Origin: Agaricus subrufescens
Lineage: Eukaryota; Basidiomycota; Agaricomycetes; Agaricales; Agaricaceae
Length of the DNA stretch: 35,246 nucleotides
Assembly: GCA_029945375.1 (NCBI GenBank)
Contig: JAQOTE010000033.1
Coordinates: forward strand, 1 to 35,246
Direction of reading: 5' to 3'
In this document: piece by piece, positions 25,305 to 35,246 of the stretch
Position numbering within the stretch: the stretch's first letter is position 1
Layout of the letters: every line of letters starts with the position of its first letter
The notes under the pieces: model-generated
The model's input: the letters and a program-made list of their open reading frames with translations, nothing else
Databases searched by the model: none
Told to the model about the DNA's origin: nothing
Position numbers and translations under genes: made by a program

Positions 25305-25460
25305 GGTGTGCGCGGACAGCCAGCAGCCAGGCACGCAACAAAACCTGGCGCTGGCGCTGTGTGGCCCTGTGTGGCTGCGGCGTCTGCGTGTTTGGCCGTG
25401 TGTGGCTGCGGCGTCGGCGTGACATCAGATATAACGGGCCGGACCGAGCTGGGGTGCTCC
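25305..25460. promoter_or_regulatory. Shared divergent promoter of PHO88 and SLM1-like gene
   Basis: The 156 bp between two divergent ATGs must hold both promoters and 5' leaders unless first exons overlap. It contains a perfect 16-bp direct repeat GTGTGGCTGCGGCGTC at 25369-25384 and 25400-25415, followed by TGACATCA at 25420-25427, one base from the CRE-type TGACGTCA. It is GC-rich and has no clear TATA box. Confidence 0.5.
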
Positions 25461-27607
25461 ATGGCTCAGTCCGCCACCCTGTCCCGCCCCAACTCGCGCC
25501 TAAGCGGCAATGGCTCGCAAAAGTCCCGGTCGCTCGTCAAGAGGAGCATCGAGGTCCACGATCTCAACGCCGCCGACCTCCTCATCGAGCGCTTCTCCGC
25601 CTGGAAATCCATCGTCAAGCAGCTCGTCTCCTACTTCGAGGGCTATGCCACCATCCAGAACTCGGCCTCCCGGGAAATGGTCAAGCTCTCTGCCATCATC
25701 CAGGTCCCCTTTCGCTCGGGAAACCAGTTCCTGGGAGAAGGCGGTCTGCAGGTAGAGTTCTGTTACTCCTTTTACCCCGTGTCTCTTCTCATGTTTCCCT
25801 AGGACGTCTTTTATGACATTCGGGACCGGTCCAAGCAAATCTCTGACCAGCACGCAGACCTTGGCCGCACCATAAACAGCGCCATCGTTCTCCACCTCCA
25901 AAAGCTCCTGGTCGAGATCAAAGCTCATCTAGAGGTATGTTCTCCTCACTCGTTTCTCCGTTTCTCCTAATCTTGTTTCAGAATATCCAAAACGACACAG
26001 CCAAGCTCGCCCTCAATGTCACGAAAGAGCGCGAGACGTCGGCCAAACTCATCGGCGAACTCGCCAACGATATTTCCGTCTTCAGAAACACACCCATGTC
26101 CATCACTGCCAAGAGAGACCCGTACGTGATCCGTCTGATCTACTTCTCCTGATTCACACTTATCTCCTGTATAGGTATATTGCTAATCAACGTGTCTTAC
26201 CTCAGCTTCAGAAACAGGTCGTCGAAGAAAACCTCCTCCAGAAATCCGTCATTGTCATGCAGCAGCAAAGCGCCCACTTTGAAGAGGGCATCGTTCGCGC
26301 AATCAAATCCGCATGGCAAACCTTTGACGAGTGGCAATCTCGCACCGCCGGTTCAGTCCAGGACATGTTTCACTCTCTGTCCTCCCACCTTACTCAGCTT
26401 CCCCCTGAACGCGAGTGGATATCTTTCGCTGCCCGCTCTAATCACCTTCTCGACCCCGAGACTCCTCTCCGTGACCCTTCCTACATCAATTATCCCAACA
26501 AGGCTGATCCCAGCATTTTTGCCGTTCATACCGGAATCTTGGACCGCAAGAAAAGATACTCTCGCAGTTACCAAGAGTCTTACTATGTTCTTACTGCTGC
26601 TGGGTTCCTTCACGCGTTCAGCGACTCCGATCCCTCCCATCCCTCAGGACGTGGTCTCTCCCCTATTTTCTCCTTGTTTCTTCCTAACTGCACTCTTGGT
26701 CCTCCTTCGGGCGCCAACTCCAAGGCTCACAAGTTCCACATTGAAGGCAGAACAGACGGTACCGGTACGTCCAAAGGCGGCAGTCTCCGCAAGGTGTTTG
26801 GTGGCGACAACACTCCCGCTTGGACTTTCCGCACTCGAAGCAGGGAAGAGATGATGGAGTGGTGGAACGATATGCGCATGTTGTGTGCGCGTTATCTCGT
26901 TGCCAGCGAACAAGTAGAACGTGACGGTCCCGTTGAGACCGCCGTTCGCGCCGTTGGTTATCACACTGACGAAGATCGAGACGAGACAAGTTCGAACGAA
27001 ATCTCCGATGAAGGCTATCACGAGGGTCCAAGGCCACTGGGCTACACAGAGGTGAAGGGCCTTGAAGCTGCAGTACGTCTTCCATGTCACACTATGTCCT
27101 TTCTTTTCTGATCAAAGAATTTAGCCGCACTTTGAGGGTTCCAGCAATCGGGCTGATGTCCCTCCTGCCTTTTTCGACGGCGATGGTGCCGTAATGGACG
27201 ACACATCACACCTTCCGCATCAGAATACAAGCTCATCTTTTGCCCGGAATACCGGCTACGTACCCGACGAGTTGCGCCATGAGTCTGGATTCGCAGAACA
27301 AGAGATTGAAGGTGGCCTCTTCGGACACCCTGTCGCATCTACATCAGTGCGCGCACCTTACGAGGCTGGGTCAGACTCACATCGTCCTCGCCGTGTTTCC
27401 AGTCTTCAGGGAAGCCCCGTGCCACACTCTCGACACCGGGACTCGTTGTCTCAATCGCACAATAGTCCTCAATTCGGGAGGACTAACGCTGCACGTGAAG
27501 AAGGCTCCGGTTCGATTCACCACCCGACCCAACAGAATCTTTCTCATAATGATGTCGTGACGACACCTGTTGAGCCCTCTTATTTTGGAGAACACCCGCA
27601 CTTGTAA
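25461..27607 (+). CDS. Slm1/Slm2-like PH-domain protein (TORC2 effector family)
   Basis: 647 aa in five exons: 25461-25751, 25803-25934, 25982-26121, 26175-27072, 27125-27607; introns are 47-53 nt and in phase. Yeast Slm1/2 bind PtdIns(4,5)P2 at the plasma membrane, sense membrane stress and pass signals through TORC2 to actin and sphingolipid control. Seen: short Ser-rich N-terminus, long helical BAR-like region (about 30-280; ERFSAWKSIVKQLVSYFEGY, DVFYDIRDRSKQISDQHADL, KERETSAKLIGELANDI), a PH domain (about 300-428; FAVHTGILDRKKRYSRSYQE, YVLTAAGFLHAF, FSLFLPNCTLG, WTFRTRSREEMMEWWNDMR), then a low-complexity Ser/His/Pro tail. The order and spacing match the Slm family. Frames in other phases and on the other strand across exon 4 are shadows. 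Symbol left empty because Slm1 and Slm2 cannot be told apart outside yeast. Confidence 0.92.
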
Positions 27608-30600
27608 AAGGACCACGTCGCTAGGGTAGAGGGGAGTGCTTACATTCTTGTGCTTTTTATGTCCCAATTGCTTGTAATCATATTTTACTACTAATAACTG
27701 TAAACTGTCCTGTTCTTGTAATCTTATCATACTCTCTGTTTAGTTACTACCGTATCTCTCTTCTTAAGTAGTCTCCTTGTAATCGTAATGTCATAGTATA
27801 ATTAAAAAATCTATTTCCGCACCTTTGGGCCTCAGCGAAGATTTGGTAAAAGTGAAGAAATTGGAAGCCAAACTCATAAATGACCGAAGGCTCAGCCCTA
27901 GTACAATAAGAGCTCTCGGGTATCAAGAACGTGGTGAGCGCGAAGCCATGTTCGGAGGCCGTATCCGAGAACGGAAAGAACCTGAGAAGGGCTATTTGAA
28001 GTCGGAGAAACAAGCCATCCTCACGAATGGAAGCACTTTACACAAAAATAATGAAGAATTCAGTGGCATGACCGACAAGGAATGCATGAATGAAACCGAC
28101 CGCCTCGTGTAATGGACATAGGCGGTGGCCTTGAGATCAAAACTTTGGGGACACGCGGACTTATAGTTTTGTTTCATTTTGAAGATCTCTTTGTACAATT
28201 GAAAAGGGTTCAAGAAAGTTTCATTCATAATCCCTGACTGATGACGCACAAAACGCAAAGTAACACCGAGCAGTGTTAATCCTTTTACCTATAGTTTCCG
28301 ACGAGCAATTAATAGAGGCAAGAAATTACGGCTACTGCTAGGCCTCATGACCTTGGCCACACCCGTGACTCTAGGTATGCCTTGTGTTAGAAGTTTCAAG
28401 GCCTCGTCCAGCGAACCAGAAGTTTGAAGTTAAGCCAAATGACGTGAGAAGAAGTACTTCGACACTCCACCACTAGTGGACCGAGAAACTGGATAGGCCA
28501 CCTCGTGGACGTTTAACTCACGGTACCAACATGGTTAATCGCCTGTTGTCGCGGAATTGAGCGATAGTTTTCATTTACGTATGGAGCAGGATTCCGACGG
28601 CTGTAGAATAGTCCTTATTCCCGCTTATTCGGGTGATCTAGGGAGAGATGACATATTTTCACGGGTCGCGATGTATAGGAAAACGGGTGAAGGATGGCTT
28701 GGAAAAAATAGGGTGCAAAATACGTTTCCTGTGGACTGCTGCTGTGAAGATCTAATGTTAGTACCGGACACTCGTTATACACGACCGATCCTGGCTAACT
28801 CTTGGCCAGAATTATGGGCGGCTGGCTCGTATTAATTAAGCGTAAAGGAATATATCACTCAACTTTGTGCGGAGATGATAATCAGGGTTGATTTGACAGG
28901 CTAGTGACACCGAGCTTACCCGATATGTATACACCTCGAAATTTTGACACGCGCTCTCCCAAGCCCGACGCCCCCATTGTTCCAAGGCTCGACTGAGCAG
29001 CCAAACGTTCACACGCCGTCCGTGCCAAGGCCAATATGTTTCTCTGGTATCAATTGAGATTTTGGGCGTACTGTACTATCAAGGTAATCACAGACATACT
29101 AAAGCATGATGAACGGAATCCGATTTCGGGAGATGATAGTGGAGTATGTAGGGGTTGATTGTTCTGACATGCTTCGATGACTCCATTCTATGTTGTGTTG
29201 CAATTACAAAAGATGGGAATTTAACGGCATCGATGATCGTTCAAACACCGAGCCGTTCAATGACCAGTCTTCACGACAGGAAGAATATAGCGTTAGTAGT
29301 CGATACTCTCGAGGGTAACGGAAAATGAGCCATGCGTGTCTTTGTGAACGGAATGGGGATACATGCTTTATGCTGGAAAGGGGGTGCCTCGGCTTTTCCT
29401 TTTTGTTTCTCTTTGAGCTTCAAACGGGAGAATGAGGATGATCAACCATATAATTTTGTTGTGTATATCCGAGTAGGACCTAGATGTGGGAGAATATCTA
29501 CACTACATAAATGATGCAGTGCTCTCTACTAGGAAACAGGTGATGGACTCGGAGATTCATCCCCCTTATTTACGGTCGTATCTGAACTCGTTGAATCATA
29601 GGAAAGAAGGGTCCTTTGCTGCTGTACAGCACAACATTTTGTTGTATTCAAGATCAAACAAAGCAGAGCATCGCCTTCATGTATCCGCCTTCTTTCGTAT
29701 TTCCTAAAACTCATTTGCTGGCTGTGGACTATTGTGCCCGGTCCGCCGTGGCACACTCTCTGTGTGAATATATTCGATACAATTGGCTGTGAGCCTCATG
29801 GGTGCAGGGACCCACAAAGCCCCTATTCAATACCAAAAATAGTGTTGTATATACTTCTGGACGACTGGTATATTGCGCATATGCGATATTGCTAATTTCC
29901 GGGGTAATAAAATCGCGGTACCATAGAATTGAATGACGTTGCCGAAAAGAGGAGCAGTTGCACAGGAAAATTATTCAGTTGAGCCGGGGAATCCATCGAT
30001 CAAAACACCTACTACTTGCGTGTAGTTGTCCAAACATATGTCCATACAAATATAAGGGGGAGAAGCGTACAATAATAATGTAGTAGACTGAGGTCGACTG
30101 CCGTCTCCGATAACCGATTTCGTCTGATTTCGTCCGTCCGGTCGGGAAATCTTTTCTTAGCGCCAGTCGTGTCAGACCTCTGTCATCACATCCAACTGCC
30201 AGCTCTAATGAGGGTCATCTTCTTTCAACTGGAATCCAACATTTGACTGTCCTATAACCGCAATTTCGGCTGCACCAGTTCGGGATCTAAGTGTCAGGGA
30301 ACTTGTGTTGAATGGGAAAAATCAGAATGTTCTTTCTCTGATCCAGATTCGGAGACGACGAAAAAGACGGGGACCGAGCAAGGTTTTCGACCGGTGTTGG
30401 GTGGATCCAGCAGATCCTCTACACTGATCTCGTAGCCAGTTCCGTATGAAATGTTTTTTTCTTCTTCCATTTGATGCGGTCGTTAGTACCTTCCCATGAA
30501 ATACGAGAGAATTGATCACATGTTGATATGCCGAGCTTTATCTCGCCTGAGCGCGAACAAAACACCCCCAACAAAAGGTAGAGAAAAAGTAGAATAATAT

Positions 30601-31722
30601 CGATTCGTATGAATCAATTGGCATCAAAGGGAAAGAGACAATGAGACTTGAGGCCTGCCTTTGTGTCATAAGGATAGAAGGTATCAGTCCACTCCAACGT
30701 ATGAGAAAATGACCCGGGTTGCCGAGTGGACAGCCGCTGAGCGCTATGCTTCTGCAATACTTCTTAAAATGTCGTATTGAGTTTGCAGGGTCCTGTTGAG
30801 TTTCTGTCCGAACAAGAAGGGCTGTTGCTAGAGAGGCATAGGTCTGGCATCGCACACGTTGCTACGAAAACATACCGAGAAGAGGAGTCCTTGTACTTGG
30901 AAGGAAGTCAAATGAGGCAATGGGAAAGGTCTGGAGCACAAGCACCGGACCAGCTCCGTTGCGCCGGATTGATGTATGATAGCGGTAATTTGGGCCTTCC
31001 TGATGGAGAACCGGTGGGATTGAGAACGTTCTTCGGACGGCGAACGTGTAATTTCGAGCGGATTTAATCAGAATGAGATGAGAGACCCTTTGACGTTCCC
31101 GCAGGGCGCTGGGTTGGGAGACGGAAGGGGGTAAGGTAACCGAAGCTACTGCAAATAAGGGAGCAAAATCGTCTGACGAGAGTAGTGTACGTATGGCCAT
31201 GGAGGAGAGAGATTGATCAGATTAGGCAAAACAATGCGCACCTTATCGGTCACAGGACCGCGCAAGGTGACATTGAGGGATAGCGCGGGGCACTCCGTAT
31301 TTGATCAGGCTTCTAGCTTTGAGGCGTGGTTCTGGCGGGGGGGGCGTGTTTGGGGATGTGTGGTCGTTTGCGAGTGTGCAAGCATCATCGATACTGAGTG
31401 CAAATCGGCGCAGGAGAGATGCTGAGGACGCATGGCGGGATGGTCAGGTGGAGGTGGCCCAAGTAGGGTTGCCATAAAGGGACCATTCTGGGGAGATCTC
31501 CTCCCGATCAGGGCTTCGGGCCTGTGAGATGATATTCGGTCGCACTGAAGTCGTAGAAGGTTATACTATCCTATTCAGTCCGTCAGGCTCACCTCGTGTT
31601 TATAGACCGTCCTCCTTTTCTACCACGATTCCCCTGCTTGTTTTCCCTCCCCCGAATTCAGACGCCCGCACCCTCCCGCCCGCGACACCTATTCTCCCCT
31701 GCGCCTGAGGAAAAGCCTAAAC
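27608..31722. other. 4.1-kb stretch without a convincing gene, upstream of the HMG-box gene
   Basis: The first few hundred bases are the AT-rich 3' region of the SLM1-like gene. The remaining frames (27825-28112, 28557-28835 and 30777-31067 plus; 30538-30855 minus) lack a plausible start, family motif or splice chain. From about 31590 the plus strand becomes pyrimidine-rich (TCCTCCTTTTCTACC and CCCTCCCCCG), as expected near a fungal transcription start, and probably belongs to the HMG-box promoter or leader. A non-coding RNA could be hidden here but nothing shows it. Confidence 0.35.
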
Positions 31723-33128
31723 ATGCCTGCGGACAGAACCCGGGGATCACGAAGGACCGAGTCCGACGGTGAGATAAGATCGAGGCCACATCGCGGCCGA
31801 TCGATCAACTGACTTGAGTCTTTCACAGGCCAGCGCCTGGTGTGGACGATGCCTGTAGAGCCCGTGGATGCGTCTGGCGTCTCTTTCGCCGCGAATATCA
31901 CACCGACGAGTTTCAGTGATGGGCCCCCGCCCCTGGTTGATGCGCCCCTGACGGAGACGATCTTGTTCCCTCCCACCGAAGAAGGATCGCCCGTGTCGCG
32001 GCGCCCGGCGCATGCCAAGAAGAAGCCCGAAAACCACATCCCCCGCCCGCCCAATGCATTCATTCTTTTCCGTTCGTCGTTCATTAAGAGCCAGCACGTT
32101 TCGACCGAGGTGGAAACAAACCACTCGACGCTCTCCAAGATCATCGGGCTCACCTGGCAGAATCTCCCGGAAAACGAGCGGCAGGTGTGGCACGCCAAGG
32201 CCAAGGCGGCGCTGGAGGAGCACAAGCGCAAGTTTCCCCAGTACGCGTTCAGGCCGACGCAGTCCAAGAAAGGGGGGACAGCAGAGAAGCGGCGGGTGCG
32301 GGAGGTCGAGCCCAAGGACATGAAGCGCTGCGCGAAGATAGCAGAGCTGCTCGCGACGGGCATGAAGGGGCCCGAGCTCGAGTCGGCCATGGCGGAGTTC
32401 GACAAGCACCATGTGCCCGAGGTCGTCACCCGCTTCGAGGCGCCCATCACTGCGAGGACCTACCGTCGATCGTCGTCCGCCCCCGTGCCGGACACGGAGA
32501 ACAGCAAGTCCCAGCAGTCGTTCTTCACGACGGTGACGAGCCTCAAGAAGGGCCGCGCGGCGAGCACGCGCCCGACCCGGCATGCCACGCCCGACACGAG
32601 CGCCGACCTGAAGCAGGAGCCCTCGTTCGTAAGTCCGCCCAACGCCCCTCCCGGCTCCCCTCGGCTCACCCCTATTTTTAGGACTTTAGCAAATTCTCCT
32701 TCGGCAAGACCGGCTCCCCCGCCCCGGCCTACTCCTGCGATCCCCTCGCCGACGTCGGCCCCTCCTCGCCCATCCACGAGCTCTACCCCCTCCAGCTCGC
32801 CGTCGACACCACGCCCTTCCTCGACGACTGGAACACCTGCTCCTCTCCCGTTACTCCCCACACCCCGGAGTACTACAGCAGCCCCTCACCCTCTCCGTCG
32901 TTCACAGAAACCTTTGCCACCTTCGCCACACCGTTGGAGAAGAGGATTCCAGGCGACCTCTCTTTCCCCACGTACCACAATTGTGGCTCTGACATGCACC
33001 TTCCTGGCGAATCATACCTGTCCAACCCCGCGGACTACCCCACCTTCCATCCCCATTCCGACCCCTCTCTAAACCAGATAATGGACTTCTCCGCTTTCTT
33101 GTCCGCCGATCTCGACACCTACCAGTGA
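31723..33128 (+). CDS. MATA-type HMG-box transcription factor
   Basis: 430 aa in three exons: 31723-31768, 31829-32628, 32682-33128; introns of 60 and 53 nt, phases consistent. The HMG box bends DNA on binding the minor groove; basidiomycete proteins with this box type act in mating, fruiting and stress programmes. Seen: short basic N-terminus, acidic/Pro region, HMG box at about residues 86-156 (HIPRPPNAFILFRSSFIKSQ ... SKIIGLTWQNLPENERQVWH ... KRKFPQYAF), then a basic segment, a Ser/Thr-rich region and a Pro/Ser/Asp C-terminus resembling an activation domain (ELYPLQLAVDTTPFLDDW). The start is the first ATG after a CT-rich leader; an internal Met at residue 23 is possible but would drop exon 1. 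It is strongly GC-rich compared with its flanks, so long antisense frames across it are shadows. It differs from pheromone-response Prf1-type factors only in ways I cannot judge here, so no symbol is given. Confidence 0.93.
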
Positions 33129-35246
33129 TCCATGTAGGTGACCTATATTGCGAACCCTCTACTCTGATTGTTTATAGTGTATATTATACGAAAAGCCCCC
33201 TCTCTTTTCTTGTATCATACCACCTATCCTTATCTTCGTTTTGCCCACCCGCCATGGACCCTGTCAATTCCGCCGCCCGCCAAATATTCCGACTCCGGGA
33301 GTCGAATGCCTAATGGCTCGCTGCTTCCTTATTTATAAAAACCCTACCCCTCCCAGCAATTATTTTCTAACAATCACAAATTCAAATGTGTAGATCAGTA
33401 GCTTTGTTGTAAGCTTTCGTTCGTAGAATGAAATATATCGTGGCACTTAGTGCCACGCTATTTTCCGGTGGAAAAGTCTTTTATTCTCATTACTGCCGTT
33501 CCAGAACTTCGGTACTTGTCCAATTTTAGTCTTCGTGCGTAGTTCGTACCTCGCCGCCTTGTGTTCTGATCTCCCCGTGCCCCTGGTCATGAGGCCCCCG
33601 TTGTTCTATCACGAGTCACATGTCTCTTTGACGAGCGCGAACAGGGTTTTTCAAACCCAGGTATTTTTTTTTCGAAGATGTCCAGTGTGGCGTCACCCGA
33701 ATTTAGCGTGAGATGATACGTGTCAGCGCAAGGCACGTTCCTCCATTGGGCGCATTCTTCAGAGCGCACGAATTATACCAAATTGGGCCTATATGTTCCA
33801 AGCCCAATCAATTAAATTTCCCAGACCCAGGATGGTCAAGGTCTAGCCAACGTCAAGGTGTTCGGCACAATTCAGTGTTAGTTCCTGTCTAAGAATTTAG
33901 AAGAGAACGTTATTTTCAAGGGCCTGGAAACGCCTGAAGGTCTTGTGTTCACAGGGCATGGAAGACGGCCGCCCTTCTCCTAGCTCGAATACTGTCGACC
34001 AATGTTTGAAATGTGATGGCTTGAGCACGTCTTGAGTTTCCATTCGTCCACCTTGTAATGGCTTGCTTGATGAACCCGATGGTATCGTCCCGCCCGAAGG
34101 CGTCTCATCAAGCAACGAGAAATGGACCGTCAGCATACCTTGAGCCTGTGGCGTTTCAAGGTGTTAGCGGGACGTCTTCTTCTCTGCAGAGTGCCAGTCT
34201 TATACTTTTTGGTTGTTATATGGTGGAGCTAAACTTGATAAACATCGAGCTGCCGAATTCATTCTTGGGTCTAGGGAATTGGCTTATTTGACCTCGCGTT
34301 TTCTTACCTAACTGAACGAGAAGATATTTGAACCAATTGACTCGACGACCTCGAAGACAAAAAAACGACGGACGAAACATAGCGAGTAAAGGAAAACCTG
34401 AATATCGTTTTATAAACCGACTTTCCCAGAGTCACCTCAAGGGTATATACGACAAGAAGGTGACGGCAGAAACCCTATTATTATAGGTAAATTACCCTCA
34501 CCGATAAAATGAATTTGAGCCAATATTCTACAAGGGTTTTGATTTCTTCAAATGCTGATTGGCCCCAGTGGCCGCCACAGTGAAGTATACGGTACTTCGG
34601 CCTCATTGAAGCTGCTGTCACTTCATGTCAGCGGGTTAGAAAAGTATGGTTCCCATAGCATTCTCGGAGCCTCGTTGGCTATATATATACTTTTAGCCGC
34701 TTTTTATGCCCACGATGGATGTGCAACGATAACCATCTGGTCATGAATGAATTATTCATGTCCTTGTTGGCTGCTCAACTATTTGGCACGGCCGCAACTC
34801 TAACGATAAGTATAAAAGCGAATAATTGTGCGAGATAATAATTTCTACCTGAAAAGGTGAACAAGAGATCGGATGCGGGAGATATGATAGAATTGTGAGG
34901 AAAGAGATCAGGCAATGTCGCTCAACATAGAATCTAAATATAGACTGGATAGTCTCTTCCACTCTCTTTTGGCCAAACATATGCTTTGAGCCCGTCCACT
35001 CGCCACTCAGTTCTTTCTCAAGTAAGCTGAGCTTGCGCTGAACACCACTTCGTTAAGAGTGTGCCTGCTCATAACATACAACTTCAACAAGAAATTCATT
35101 CCTAGGCGGGACATGTAGTAAAGGATACATAATGTTAATCTGAGTCGTAAATTCGCTACATGGTTCAAATACTCGGGAACAGGTAAGTGCAAGACTAGAA
35201 ATCATCGGGAACTACTCCTGGGCTACTCGCTCTGATGGCATCCAGA
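33129..35246. other. Gene-free 3' end of the window
   Basis: The first several hundred bases should be the 3' UTR of the HMG-box gene. After that only short frames occur (34136-33897 minus, 34058-34291 plus and others) without recognisable motifs. Two inverted repeats are visible: 33439-33457 and 34742-34760 (CATGAAT/ATTCATG, 5-nt loop). Confidence 0.35.
33439..33457. repeat. Perfect 8-bp hairpin CGTGGCAC-TTA-GTGCCACG
   Basis: Two perfectly complementary 8-mers are separated by TTA, about 310 nt after the HMG-box stop codon, with a TTTTCC run shortly after. It may fold in the 3' UTR if transcription extends that far, or it may be a dyad-symmetric protein site. No further support. Confidence 0.4.

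Noticed and set aside
26180..27090. Long frames in other phases and antisense across the SLM1-like gene
   Set aside because: They are by-products of the codon composition of exon 4; the Slm/PH motifs are in the annotated frame.
27825..28112. 95-codon charged plus-strand frame after the SLM1-like gene
   Set aside because: TTG start, lies in an AT-rich 3' region, no family resemblance.
28557..28835. 92-codon plus-strand frame
   Set aside because: No ATG at its start, isolated, no motif or adjoining exon found.
30777..31067. 96-codon plus-strand frame with an overlapping minus-strand frame
   Set aside because: Both strands are open with no domain, and no splice partners were seen.
31689..32583. 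Antisense frames of 250-280 codons across the HMG-box gene
   Set aside because: GC-rich sequence suppresses stops on the opposite strand; no motif, and the HMG box is clear on the plus strand.

Overview
The window reads as nuclear DNA of a filamentous basidiomycete, most likely an agaricomycete (mushroom-type). Protein-coding genes are split by many 44-62 nt introns with GT(or GC)...AG ends, intergenic spaces are 0.5-4 kb, and the recognisable proteins are fungal: an aryl-alcohol-oxidase-type GMC flavoenzyme, Pho88/Snd3, an Slm1-type PH protein and a MATA-type HMG-box factor. Exon boundaries below were worked out by hand from splice motifs, reading phase and family resemblance; no search was run.

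Left part (1-7.3 kb and 15.0-15.9 kb). From 1163 to about 4508 (minus) lies a decayed gene resembling the part of fungal Set3-type PHD/SET proteins downstream of the SET core; frameshifts and stops interrupt it. From 15916 down to 5334 (minus) runs a gene for a multi-pass membrane protein of a lineage-specific fungal family. Its nine exons would join into a clean 817-codon frame, but exon 2 is cut by a 7.7-kb Ty3/gypsy LTR retrotransposon (7339-15035, minus). The element keeps two nearly identical 561/562-bp LTRs, a 4-bp target duplication, gag-protease and pol. Gag and pol sit in different frames joined by a classical -1 slippery heptamer; pol carries one in-frame TGA.

Middle (15.9-21.6 kb). 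Mostly non-coding. A second, shorter and still intron-containing copy of part of the Set3-like pseudogene lies at about 17486-17976, which indicates a DNA-level duplication. Between 19.2 and 20.4 kb there are only scraps of possible coding sequence.

Right part (21.6-33.1 kb). A 10-exon secreted GMC oxidoreductase (21599-23879, plus, 600 aa) converges on PHO88 (24435-25304, minus, 183 aa). PHO88 is head-to-head with an SLM1-like gene (25461-27607, plus, 647 aa) across only 156 bp. After a 4.1-kb stretch with no convincing gene comes a 3-exon HMG-box transcription factor (31723-33128, plus, 430 aa). The last 2.1 kb hold nothing I can call coding.

No dedicated new system such as a biosynthetic or defence cluster is visible. 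The most informative signals are the recent retrotransposon insertion into an otherwise intact exon, the predicted frameshift site, C-to-T changes at CpG in the element, and the duplicated Set3-like pseudogenes.
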